A stretch of 64,000 nt of DNA from Gp1-AA133 sp964641665 (GTDB taxonomy: Bacteria; Acidobacteriota; Terriglobia; Terriglobales; Acidobacteriaceae). Made by a program: the position numbers and the translations under genes. Below, in pieces: positions 1 through 8,322 of this stretch. The DNA lies in contig CAZXKO010000067.1 of NCBI GenBank assembly GCA_964641665.1, positions 6,206 through 70,205 on the forward strand. Reading direction: 5' to 3'. Each line of letters starts with the position of its first letter. The stretch's first letter is position 1. The notes beneath the pieces were generated by a model that worked only from the letters and a program-made list of their open reading frames with translations, had not been told where the DNA came from and searched no databases.

Positions 1-431
1 AAAGGACCGTTGGTCTGCGGGAAGAGGATCTACGGCGACGGAATATTCCAACCTTTTCTACCCAAAACGACCGATGGGTTAACGGTACAAAGACTTTAAC
101 GGAGACAACCTAACCGACATTGCCGTTGGGCATATCGGTGGCGATGATCTGGTTCTTTTCACGAACGACGGGACGGGCAAGTACCAAATAACAAGCTACG
201 CGATAGGAGTCAATTCGGTTTTTCTCCGTCGCTGCTGACCTAAATCATGACGGGAAACCAGATCTCGCGTTTCTGGACTTTGGATATACCTTTAAGACCC
301 CTGAGCGTGACAGTGTTGCTGCACAAATAGATTGCACGCGGGCTCAGGTGTCGAGGGATGGTGGCTTCGAAACTGCGGAATTCGGCAATCTCGACGCCTT
401 TCGATTAAAAAGGTTAACAGAATTGCCGTGA
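1..431 (+). pseudogene. Remnant of an FG-GAP/VCBS-repeat protein
   Basis: Two short stretches read like FG-GAP/VCBS calcium-binding repeats: 'DFNGDNLTDIAVG' from base 92 in one frame, and 'DLNHDGKPDLAFLDFG' from about base 237 in another. They are separated by a stop near 234-236, and a further in-frame stop lies at 80-82, so at least two frame disruptions are present. The second frame runs to a TGA at 429-431. Such repeats form beta-propellers in large secreted proteins. The left end is cut by the window. I see a decayed 3' fragment, not a working gene; the exact parent family is unknown. Confidence 0.55.
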
Positions 432-722
432 TAAAAACGTGATAGATCCATGGCCCAAACGAATCAGAACGAAGCAAAACCCGTCAGAGCCCCATTCCTG
501 GAAAGGGCGCAAAGAATGGGGTAGAGTAGAGAATTTTCAGAACCGAGCAGAACACTCCTGGTGATCTTCAAAACCGGGCCGCGGCAGGGACTGTAATGAA
601 ATTGTAATGAATCTACATTCAAGACCGGTGCAATTGGTTCAGAAGCAGTCAAACTGAGGCGACGTCAGCCTGGTTGGTAGACCGAGTAGAATAGAACATT
701 GTCATAACCCATCAGATCCCTG
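432..722. other. Gene-free stretch before the tRNA fragment
   Basis: I see no supportable coding region here. At 658-664 the bases GGCGACG could pair, with one mismatch, with the acceptor 3' strand of the tRNA fragment that follows, and a D-arm-like segment comes next. However, the distance to the 3' half is about 45 bases too long for a normal tRNA. Confidence 0.4.
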
Positions 723-778
723 CTGGGTTCTCATAATCCCTAGCTAGGTCGTTGGTTCGAGTCCAACCGCCGCCACCA
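723..778 (+). pseudogene. 3' portion of a tRNA-Met (CAU), likely attachment-site copy
   Basis: From the anticodon loop onward the sequence matches an elongator tRNA-Met: loop CTCATAA (anticodon CAT, 730-736), a T-arm with stem GTTGG/CCAAC around loop TTCGAGT, a 7-base acceptor strand CGCCGCC, and a terminal ACCA at 775-778. A proper 5' half is absent at the expected distance, and the anticodon stem pairs poorly with an apparent extra CTAG. Segments running from the anticodon loop to the 3' end are the classic piece of a tRNA duplicated by integrating elements. A recombinase remnant starts about 100 bases downstream in the same direction, so an att scar is the best reading. Confidence 0.6.
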
Positions 779-875
779 ATCTTAAGTAGTAATAAAATCA
801 GCAAAATGTGACAGCGATCACAGACATTGTGCTAATTTTGCGCTAACGCGGGGCCCAGGAATAGCGAGGCCCAAC

Positions 876-1125
876 GTGAACGCGCCGCTTGTTACAATCT
901 TTGTCCGCCGCTCGGCAGAATGCAAGTACTCCGGAGATGAATTCTGAAAGCGGTGCAACTGCCGCAAGCATTTCCGCTGGACTCAGAACGGCAAGCAGTA
1001 CCGCCGCAAGGCATGCGCCCGCTCATGGGCAGCGGCGGAAGAGGCCAAGCGACGCCTGGAGGGCGAGCTGGCAGGGCGGAAACCGGTCTCCAAGGACCCA
1101 CAAGCCGAGGTGCTGATATCTGAAG
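876..1125 (+). pseudogene. N-terminal fragment of a tyrosine recombinase (phage-type integrase)
   Basis: Reading from a GTG at 876 gives about 22 residues, a TGA at 942-944, then the same frame continues. The conserved pattern is a Cys/His-rich N-terminus ('SAECKY', then 'KRCNCRKH') followed by 'NGKQYRRKA', 'RSWAAAEEAKRRLEGELAG'. This resembles the N-terminal zinc-ribbon-like and SAM-like start of site-specific integrases common in Acidobacteria; that match is from memory of the family. The catalytic domain is entirely missing, because the frame runs into the response-regulator fragment. With the tRNA 3' end just upstream it marks an old island boundary. It is certainly non-functional. Confidence 0.65.
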
Positions 1126-1128
1126 GCC

Positions 1129-1575
1129 GTGGAAGTGTTCATGCAAACTGGTCGGAGCCGTTGCCCTGGCGGCGATGATTATGTCACCAAACCGTTCAAG
1201 GCCGCCGAACTCCTGGCCCGCATCGAAGTCCTGTTGCGCCGCGTCCCCATCCGTACTGGCCAGGGGGTCCATCAGTTCGGCTCCATCCGCGTCGACATGC
1301 GCCGCGGCGAAGTGACTCGAGGCGACAAGCCAGTCTATCTCTCGGCCCGTGAGTTCCAACTGCTGCGCTACTTGATCGAAAGGGCGGGCAACACTGTTCC
1401 ACGAATCGAATTGTTGCGCTCGGTGTGGGGCTATGAGAGCGGAACCCTCACTCGCACTGTCGACATTCACGTCGCGAGCCTGCGCGACAAATTAGAGGAA
1501 AACGCCCGCCACCCCGTGCTCATCGTACCCGCCCCCGGCGTTGGCTATAAGTTCACCGGGTCCCGTGGCGTGTAG
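1129..1575 (+). pseudogene. OmpR-family response regulator lacking most of its receiver
   Basis: The open frame begins with unrelated residues. From about base 1171 it reads 'GDDYVTKPFKAAELLARIEVLLRR', the last strand and helix of a receiver including the conserved Lys-Pro. A complete OmpR/PhoB winged-helix DNA-binding domain follows (roughly residues 50-145, with 'LSAREFQLLRYL', 'VDIHVASLRDKL', 'GVGYKF'). The phosphoacceptor Asp and the first ~90 receiver residues are missing; their place is taken by the integrase remnant. It could still make a free DNA-binding domain, but more likely it is a deletion-junction pseudogene. No partner kinase follows. Confidence 0.7.
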
Positions 1576-2081
1576 CTACGGGGGCCATGGCCCGCCTCGT
1601 TCGATCAGTCGCGCGTTGAACCAATTCTGTTCGACGTTTCGCCAATCGATCTCACCGCGCCACTAGCGCAGTTCCAATCTGTGTCCGGCAACCGTCGCGG
1701 ACGGCCCGCAAATCTACCCGGTGACCGGGTTGTGACTTGCCGGTACCGCCAACGCGCCGGCGCAGATTTCATATAAGTATTGCCCGTGCGGTACTCTTTC
1801 TACATCTGTGCGAATCATTGGAACCTCGCTTCCATCGACGCGTTCAGTGATCAGCTGCCGAGCGGCAGCAGTGAGAAACTACGGGCAACGTAATCGAGGG
1901 CTGACAAGGTACCAATGGTTACCGTGCGGGATGTCTCTTGACTGCAATTAATTTGTCAATTTTTCTGACAATCGGGGACCTAAAAGAAGTAGCCGACTCC
2001 TACCAGTTGGTGAAAAATCGCCAAACACCAAGGCTGCCGATAGTAGATGGCCTCCTTGTCTTATATTCTTGCTTTCCACTC
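1576..2081. other. Gene-free stretch, 506 bases
   Basis: No convincing gene. A small inverted repeat ACCCGG-TGA-CCGGGT lies near 1718-1732. A short plus-strand run ending in a TAA near 1893 ('NHWNLASIDAFSDQLPSGSS') has coding-like residues but no start or recognisable family. A 68-codon ORF at 1938-2144 overlaps the end of the GH39 gene and is probably spurious. Confidence 0.4.
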
Positions 2082-3626
2082 CTACTGCTCGTTTCTCAGC
2101 TCAAGCAGTACCAGCCCGTTGGCAGGAATTTGAATCGTAACTGATCCGTTCTTCAGGTCGTGGACTTCAGGCGCTGGAAGCTGAGCTGCAGCGCGCAGCT
2201 GCCGGACTTGCGCCTGGGTCGGATAGGGCGGCGAGCCCATTGCCTGGTAAGCGCGCTGGCTGTCTCCATGATGCGGATCGACGTGATAGATGTCGACTTG
2301 TGACGGAGCCTTCTGCCGGAAAACAACCGTAACATCTTTCGGAGGGCCCTCTGCTCCGGGCGACACCATGTTCCAAGCCGCGATCACAAGTGTTCCGTTT
2401 TTGCGACGGGTAACCAGCACGGAGTCTGAGGCGACGTCGAGACGCTCATCTCCGAGCTGGTGGAGGAGACGGAATGCATTAAAGGAAGGCTTGGGAATGC
2501 CGCCTGCTGCCATCAGGCCGAAACCGCCGTAGAACGGCTGCTTAACTACACCCTGTTCCTCAAAGACGTCGGAGAAGGTCCAGAACGACATTTCGTTCAC
2601 GAGGCCATCGCATTGCCGGATCGTGTCAGCCAGCCAGGGCCCCATGTAAGACGAGTCTGTGACGTCGGGCTCATTCATATAGCTGGCGTTGAATTCACTC
2701 CACAACAGCGGCAAGGCGGGCATGGGCGACGTCTTGATCTGCTCATGCACCTTACCCACGGCACGGCACACCATGCGGTTGCGGGGTATGGTTTCGTGGG
2801 TGCCGAATACATCTTCGGACTTGTCATTTCCGTACACGTGGGAGGAAACGAAGTCGACGGGGATTTGGTTTTCTGCGCAGTGGCGAATGAACACGTCGGC
2901 CCAGGCGGCCTGCGCGGTGGCCGGGCCGCCGACGCGCAGGCGCGAGTTCACAGCTTTGATGGCGCGGGCGGTGTGATCGTACAGCTCGAAATAGGTCGCC
3001 TGTTTAGGATCGCCAGCCCAGAAGTCGATGTTGGGCTCGTTCCAGACCTCGAAATACCACTGCGACACTTCGTCGATGCCATAGCGATCGACCAAATGCC
3101 TCGCGAAATGGGTGACCAGATCGTCCCACTTGACATAGTCTTTTGGGGGGGCCACCGTGGGCTTGTACCAGAACGAATGCAGGACAGGGCTGGCAGCCAG
3201 CTTTTTCGGCATGAAGCTCAGTTCCACGAAGGGGCGAACCCCGTTTTCCAACAGGCCGTCATAGACTTGATCTACGTAGGAGAAGTTGTAGATCGGCTGT
3301 CCCTGCGCGTCCTCGTCATAGATGCCCATCTCATCGTGGAAGATGGCGTGGAAACGGACGTACTCGACCGCCGTGATCTGCTTGACTTCGCGAAGGTCCC
3401 TCCGGTAGCTGTCGCGCAACGTCAGCGCGGCGCGCCCGGAGCCGAACATGTGTTCCCAAAAATGTGGGAATGGATGGGTGGGAGCTGAGGCATCGATCAC
3501 CACTGATTGCGGGTTTTGAGCGTGGAGCCCGAGTGACAGGAAAACCAGGGCGGCGCAGAGCCACGCCAGGAGAAATGCGGGGACCTTCTTGGAGCGACAT
3601 TTGCGAGATCGTATCTGTCTTGTCAT
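2082..3626 (-). CDS. Exported GH39 family glycosidase (beta-xylosidase-like)
   Basis: 514 residues. Residues 1-36 form a signal peptide with a basic start and hydrophobic core. The rest is a GH39 (clan GH-A) TIM barrel, a family that removes beta-linked xylose or related sugars by a retaining mechanism. The acid/base Glu lies in 'EVWNEPN' (E197) and the nucleophile Glu in 'LLWSEFNASY' (E311), both matching the family motifs. A C-terminal beta-sandwich-like region follows. The ATG overlaps the TGA of the upstream gene (ATGA), so the two are co-translated. A xylulokinase and LacI regulator on the same strand about 9 kb away fit xylan or xylo-oligosaccharide use. Family is firm; exact substrate is inferred. 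Confidence 0.88.
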   Translation of the reverse strand: MTRQIRSRKCRSKKVPAFLLAWLCAALVFLSLGLHAQNPQSVVIDASAPTHPFPHFWEHMFGSGRAALTLRDSYRRDLREVKQITAVEYVRFHAIFHDEMGIYDEDAQGQPIYNFSYVDQVYDGLLENGVRPFVELSFMPKKLAASPVLHSFWYKPTVAPPKDYVKWDDLVTHFARHLVDRYGIDEVSQWYFEVWNEPNIDFWAGDPKQATYFELYDHTARAIKAVNSRLRVGGPATAQAAWADVFIRHCAENQIPVDFVSSHVYGNDKSEDVFGTHETIPRNRMVCRAVGKVHEQIKTSPMPALPLLWSEFNASYMNEPDVTDSSYMGPWLADTIRQCDGLVNEMSFWTFSDVFEEQGVVKQPFYGGFGLMAAGGIPKPSFNAFRLLHQLGDERLDVASDSVLVTRRKNGTLVIAAWNMVSPGAEGPPKDVTVVFRQKAPSQVDIYHVDPHHGDSQRAYQAMGSPPYPTQAQVRQLRAAAQLPAPEVHDLKNGSVTIQIPANGLVLLELRNEQ

Positions 3627-4618
3627 TGTGGGAACCGGTATCCGGGCTTGAGTTCACAGCGGTAGACCTTCGTCTGGTCGCGATTGACTCTCGCGTTACA
3701 GCTGGCCCAACTCAAGAACAGGTCTGGGCCAAGTGGGAAGATAATCGTTTCTCCGACAACGTCCGCTTCCAGGCTCACTCCCTCAGCGTCCGCCGGCAAT
3801 GTGAAATTGAGTGCTGGGCCGAAAATCACCGGGTATGACTGATGGTCGATCTGGCTCTGCATAATGTGAATGACCTCCGCCTCGACCAGAAACGTTGCCG
3901 TGTTGGACCAGTTGAGAGCCGACGCCGTGATTTTTTGACTGGCTTTGGGAAACTGTTCGGTTTCGATCTTGGTAAAGGGACAGGGGCCCGCGATGCACGA
4001 GACGCGGGCGTTCTGAAATTCGTTGCCCATCCCGGCGTCGAGCGAAGTGGAACCGATCGCGGCTTTCCACTTCCCGTCGGGCGAGCACGGAGACCGACCC
4101 GCACAGGGGATGTTTCCGATATTTTCTAACTGAAAGGTTTTCACCGCGCTGCCGACGTTCATCGTGCGGGTCGCCTTGATGGAGTATCGAACCCGGATAT
4201 TGCTGACTACGACTCTGGGTCGATTGGGGACATCCTCCGTATTCCTGGGAATCGGCGGCATGTGCGCGAGATAGAGTTTCCCATCAAACGGCTGTTCCAT
4301 ATCCAGGGGCTGATATTTGGGATGCCTGAATTTCAGCGTGACCATTTGCCCTTTGCGCGGTCTCTTGCGCAAGGTTAGTCGGAAGAACCCGGAAGCGTCC
4401 GACTTGATGGACGCATCGGCCAAACCATTCGTCGCGCTGACCTCCACATCGGCGATGGGTAATTGCTTCCTGGGGTCGGCATCTTGTACGGTAACCGCAC
4501 CCGTGATGGTGGCAGGCTCTTGAAAGCGGCGGCGATAAAGGAAGACTGCGATGGCGAGAAGAACAATAGCGCCGGCCAGCACACCCCAAGTCGCGATTTT
4601 TCTGCCCTTGGTCATCAA
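3623..4618 (-). CDS. Membrane-anchored protein with carboxypeptidase-regulatory-like domain
   Basis: 331 residues. A single membrane segment lies at about residues 9-29 ('GVLAGAIVLLAIAVFLYRRR'). It is followed by an Ig-like carboxypeptidase regulatory-like fold at about 36-110 (pattern 'ITGAVTVQDA...ADVEVSATNG...SDASGFFRLTL'). The remaining ~200 residues are probably extracytoplasmic; they hold four Cys in close pairs ('IPCAGRSPC', 'SCIAGPC') that could form disulphides, and match no family I know. The gene overlaps the start of the GH39 gene by four bases, so it is the first gene of a two-gene operon. It may help display or bind glycans at the surface, but that is only inferred from position. 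Confidence 0.7.
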   Translation of the reverse strand: MMTKGRKIATWGVLAGAIVLLAIAVFLYRRRFQEPATITGAVTVQDADPRKQLPIADVEVSATNGLADASIKSDASGFFRLTLRKRPRKGQMVTLKFRHPKYQPLDMEQPFDGKLYLAHMPPIPRNTEDVPNRPRVVVSNIRVRYSIKATRTMNVGSAVKTFQLENIGNIPCAGRSPCSPDGKWKAAIGSTSLDAGMGNEFQNARVSCIAGPCPFTKIETEQFPKASQKITASALNWSNTATFLVEAEVIHIMQSQIDHQSYPVIFGPALNFTLPADAEGVSLEADVVGETIIFPLGPDLFLSWASCNARVNRDQTKVYRCELKPGYRFPQ

Positions 4619-4736
4619 CCATGATTTCCAGATGTTTAGGGGAGATGGTACCTGAATGGCCTGCGATGTGCACCCGGCGGAAACCTATCCAAGAATTTTG
4701 CGATTGATACAAATCGTTTAAGATCGGTGCTACTCG

Positions 4737-6077
4737 ATGAAGGCTTCTCGCGACAAGGGATCTTCCCGCCGCGATTTTGTGAGACGACTCCTGGGCGCAG
4801 GCGGCTGCCTGACACTCACTCAACTCACCTCTGCGGTCCCAAGTGGTCGGGCGCAACCCAAAAGCTCGACAAGCCTCTCCGGGCCAGATGCACTCACGCC
4901 GGAAGACCACCAGTTCCTGAACGATCTGGAGAAAGCCAACTTCCAGTTTTTTTGGGAACAAGCGAATCCAAAGACCGGCTTGGTCAAGGATCGGTGTAAC
5001 GCCCGCACTAGTAGTGATGGAGGGATCGTCGGCAGCATCGCCGCCACCGGTTTCGGGTTAACGGCGCTGTGTATCGGAGATAAGCGCGGGTTCGTGCCGC
5101 GGGCGTGGGCGCAAGAACGGGTCGTGACCACTCTGCGTGCGCTTTGGGGTAAGCTGCCGAACCACCGTGGTTTCTTCTACCATTGGGCGAATATAAATAC
5201 AGGCGAACGCGTCTGGGACGCCGAAGTATCCTCGGTCGACACGACCATCTTGCTGTGCGGCGTTTTGGCTTGCCGGGAATATTTTCAGGATGCCGAGGTT
5301 GACGCACTGGCCGGTGCCATCTTTGGTCGGGTAGAGTGGACCTGGCTATCGGAAGACACCGCCCTGTTGCCCCACGGGTGGACGCCGGAGATTGGATTCC
5401 TTCCTTACCGCTGGGACAATTACAGCGAATTGATGATGATGTACCTGCTGGGGTTAGGATCTACGTCGTACCCGCTGCGTGACGACACGTGGACCGCTTG
5501 GAAACGGCTGAAATTCGAATACGACGGTCTGCGTTATATCGGGTCGTTTGCGCCGCTGTTTGTCCATCAGTATTCGCAGGCCTGGTTTGATTTCCGCCGC
5601 AAGCGGGACAAGTACGCGGATTATTTTCAGAACTCCATCACCGCGACCGACGTCCATCGGCGGTTTTGCCTAGAGCTAGGCAAGCAGTTTCCGACGTACA
5701 CCGATGATCTGTGGGGCATCACGGCCTCCGACTCGCCGAACGGCTATGTGATCTGGGGGGGCCCACCAGCGGTGGGGCCGATTGATGGCACGGTAGCCCC
5801 TAGTGCGGCGGGTGGGTCGTTGCCGTTTCTGCCGCAACCAGTGCTGCGGGTGCTTCGGACGATCAAGGAACATTACCCGTTTGCCTGGACCAAGTACGGG
5901 TTTGTGAACGCATTCAACCCGCTCACCAACTGGTACGACACCGATGTGATCGGGATTGATACCGGGATCACGATGCTGATGGCCGAAAATGTGCGCAGCG
6001 GTTTTGTTTGGAATACCTTCATGAAAAGTCCCGAAGCAAGGCGAGGAATGGAGCGGGCGGGGTTCAAGAGATACTGA
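4737..6077 (+). CDS. Tat-exported GH144-like endo-beta-1,2-glucanase (glycoamylase domain)
   Basis: 446 residues. The N-terminus has a twin-arginine signal ('RRDFVRRLLGAGG', residues 11-23, then a hydrophobic stretch), so the folded enzyme is exported. Residues ~55-440 match the glycoamylase-like (alpha/alpha)6 domain: 'KANFQFFWEQANPKTGLVKDR', 'SIAATGFGLTAL', 'YRWDNYSELMMMYLLGLGS', 'QAWFDFRR', 'DLWGITASD', and a final 'YDTDVIGIDTGITMLMAENVRSG'. Characterised stand-alone members (GH144) cut linear beta-1,2-glucan (sophoran). A glycan exporter and a GT84 beta-1,2-glucan synthase follow on the same strand, which supports that substrate. It is divergent from the carboxypeptidase-regulatory-like gene across 118 bases. 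Confidence 0.82.
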   Translation: MKASRDKGSSRRDFVRRLLGAGGCLTLTQLTSAVPSGRAQPKSSTSLSGPDALTPEDHQFLNDLEKANFQFFWEQANPKTGLVKDRCNARTSSDGGIVGSIAATGFGLTALCIGDKRGFVPRAWAQERVVTTLRALWGKLPNHRGFFYHWANINTGERVWDAEVSSVDTTILLCGVLACREYFQDAEVDALAGAIFGRVEWTWLSEDTALLPHGWTPEIGFLPYRWDNYSELMMMYLLGLGSTSYPLRDDTWTAWKRLKFEYDGLRYIGSFAPLFVHQYSQAWFDFRRKRDKYADYFQNSITATDVHRRFCLELGKQFPTYTDDLWGITASDSPNGYVIWGGPPAVGPIDGTVAPSAAGGSLPFLPQPVLRVLRTIKEHYPFAWTKYGFVNAFNPLTNWYDTDVIGIDTGITMLMAENVRSGFVWNTFMKSPEARRGMERAGFKRY

Positions 6078-6468
6078 TTTGATGGGGATCGCCCGGGACG
6101 CATAAAAGGTTCTTTCCGAACGTTCTTTCCCGTACAGTGCATTTATTTCCCAGGCCGGACTTGCTGAGGCACGCGCACGATTTCAGCCGACCCCAAGGTC
6201 TACCCGCATAGCGCAGATTCAGATATCTGGTAACAACAACATTCCACAGCACATAGTGTGATTCTTCGAAATGCCGTGATCGCCGCCGGCAATCTTCCGG
6301 TCATATCGGAAGTTGGAACTTGAATCGGAACTAGAAATGAAATACCGCAAGCTGGTGCTTGGACAAAGCGACGGGAAATAATATCCTCAGGATGCATGCC
6401 TTCTTTGGCCTGCTCCAACACCCAGAGCCCTGTTTGGCATCCTTAGGTCAACGCAACTTCTTGGGAAC
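6078..6468. other. Gene-free stretch, 391 bases
   Basis: Intergenic DNA between the glucanase and the ABC exporter genes. No ORF here has a believable product. A 14-codon reading from 6337 ('MKYRKLVLGQSDGK') resembles an aldo/keto reductase start but stops at once. I see no strong terminator or promoter, so whether the exporter and synthase share a transcript with the glucanase is open. Confidence 0.4.
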
Positions 6469-8295
6469 ATGAGAATGGCTGAGCCGGAACAATTCTGGAG
6501 GAGCTGGCGGGAGCGCCTCACTGCGCTTCGCAATGTACCGCCGGTTCTGCGGATCGTCTGGCAATCCGGGCCGGTCGTGGTCACCTTGGGGCTGATCTTC
6601 CGGCTGATCACGTCGCTCGTGCCGATTGCCGCTCTCTGGATCACCAAGCTCATCATTGATGGCATCGTCCATGCCACTTCGAGCCACCAGTCGGTGCCTT
6701 CCTCTCTGTGGTGGCTGGTCGCGGCCGAATTTGGCATCGCGATCTTTGGCAGTGTTCTCAACCGGGTCATTGATTTTCTGGACGCTTTGCTCGCGGACAA
6801 ATACACCCGCTACGTCAGCATCGAGGTTATGCAACACGCTGCAGGACTGGATCTGATCGCTTACGAAGACCCCGTTTTCTATGACCGGCTGGAACGGGCA
6901 CGGGTTCAAGCCACCGACCGGCTAGGCATGATTCAGTCTATCGGGCGGCTGGTGCAGCAGATGATTACAGCCGCCTCTCTGTCGGTTGCCATTGTCCTGT
7001 TCTCGCCATGGCTTTTGCTGTTATTGATTGCGGGCATTATCCCGGCATTTCTTGGAGAAAGCCACTTCGCATTTCTTGGATATGCGCGAAATTTCCGCCA
7101 GACCCCCATTCGCAGGGAACTCGACTACCTGCGCATACTGGGAGGAAGCCGGGAAGCGGCCAAGGAGCTCAAGCTCTTTGGACTGAAGGATTTCCTGATC
7201 GAGCGGTTCACGCGTCTTTCCGATCTGATCTATCGCGAGAACGTCGATCTGGCCCGCCGCCGGCTGATTGCAGGGTCTTTCCTGTCCACGATCGGGACCG
7301 CCGGTTACTACTCGGCCTATGTATATGTCATCTGGCGAACGGTCACGGGTTCACTGACCATCGGCGAGCTGACTTTCTTAACTGGCGCCATTGTGCAGGC
7401 GAGCGCAAACATTCAGCAGATTTTCTCCACCCTGTCGAGCATTGCGGATCAGGCGCTCTTCCTCACGGACCTGCTGGCCTTCTTTGCAATGCGGCCGACC
7501 ATCCGTTCCAAGCCAAACGCCTTGCCGGCGCCGCGGCCCATCGCGCGGGGATTCGAATTTCGCAACGTGTCTTTCCGATACCCGGGTGCGTCGCGACTCG
7601 TGCTGAACGGTCTGAACGTAACCCTGCGAGCCGGCGAGCGTGTCGCCCTGGTTGGGGAGAATGGTGAGGGTAAGACTACCCTGGTCAAGCTGATGACGCG
7701 ACTCTACGATCCGGTCGAGGGACAGGTGCTGCTCGATGGAGTTGACCTTCGCGAATACAGCCTTGAGGATCTTTACCGTGAGATCGGCGTCATCTTCCAG
7801 GATTTCATGCGGTACGAGATGACGGCACGGGAAAACATCGCCGTCGGGCGGGTCGATGAAATCGATAACCTGCCGCTTCTGCAGATCGCGGCTGACAAGA
7901 GCATGGCCGACGAGGTAATCGGAAAGCTTCCCCGCGAGTATGAGCAGATGCTGGGGCGTCGTTTTGAGAACGGAGTGGATCTGTCGGGCGGAGAGTGGCA
8001 GAAAGTAGCACTGGCGCGTGCCTACCTTCGCGACGCGCAAGTGCTGATTCTCGACGAACCCACAGCCGCCCTCGACGCCCGCAGCGAGTTTGAGGTCTTC
8101 CAGCGATTCGCCGAGCTTACCGCTGGGAAAACCGCCCTCTTTATTTCTCACCGCTTCTCCACGGTGCGCATGGCACAACGCATTCTGGTGCTGGAGAAGG
8201 GCCGGATCGCCGAGGATGGCAGTCACGAGCAGCTTTTTCGTCTCGGGGGCCGTTACGCGGAAATGTTCGAAATGCAGGCAGCCAGTTATCGCTAG
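6469..8295 (+). CDS. ABC exporter, fused permease and ATPase (possible beta-1,2-glucan exporter)
   Basis: 608 residues, a half-size exporter expected to act as a homodimer in the inner membrane. The N-terminal ~330 residues carry about six hydrophobic helices. The ATPase domain follows with Walker A 'GENGEGKTT' (~395), the Q-loop region 'VIFQDFMRYEMTARENI', signature 'LSGGEWQKVALAR' (~504), Walker B 'VLILDEPTAALD' (~524) and H-loop 'FISHRFSTV' (~557), all intact. It lies 27 bases before the GT84 synthase gene. In Rhizobiales the ABC exporter NdvA/ChvA moves the cyclic beta-1,2-glucan made by NdvB/ChvB, so this pair may be analogous; that role is inferred from linkage. ATG codons at 6469 and 6475 are both possible starts. 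Confidence 0.88.
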   Translation: MRMAEPEQFWRSWRERLTALRNVPPVLRIVWQSGPVVVTLGLIFRLITSLVPIAALWITKLIIDGIVHATSSHQSVPSSLWWLVAAEFGIAIFGSVLNRVIDFLDALLADKYTRYVSIEVMQHAAGLDLIAYEDPVFYDRLERARVQATDRLGMIQSIGRLVQQMITAASLSVAIVLFSPWLLLLLIAGIIPAFLGESHFAFLGYARNFRQTPIRRELDYLRILGGSREAAKELKLFGLKDFLIERFTRLSDLIYRENVDLARRRLIAGSFLSTIGTAGYYSAYVYVIWRTVTGSLTIGELTFLTGAIVQASANIQQIFSTLSSIADQALFLTDLLAFFAMRPTIRSKPNALPAPRPIARGFEFRNVSFRYPGASRLVLNGLNVTLRAGERVALVGENGEGKTTLVKLMTRLYDPVEGQVLLDGVDLREYSLEDLYREIGVIFQDFMRYEMTARENIAVGRVDEIDNLPLLQIAADKSMADEVIGKLPREYEQMLGRRFENGVDLSGGEWQKVALARAYLRDAQVLILDEPTAALDARSEFEVFQRFAELTAGKTALFISHRFSTVRMAQRILVLEKGRIAEDGSHEQLFRLGGRYAEMFEMQAASYR

Positions 8296-8322
8296 GAAGA
8301 CGAAAAGAGTTCAACGACCATC

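Noticed and set aside
658..778. A full tRNA gene with an intron-like insert
   Set aside because: The 5' acceptor candidate pairs with one mismatch, but the D-arm and anticodon stem do not fold well and the ~45-base excess is too short for a known self-splicing intron.
1938..2144. 68-codon ORF
   Set aside because: It overlaps the GH39 3' end, has no ribosome site and no recognisable product.
2460..3488. 342-codon plus-strand ORF inside the GH39 gene
   Set aside because: It is antisense to a gene with clear catalytic motifs; composition and content are those of a shadow frame.
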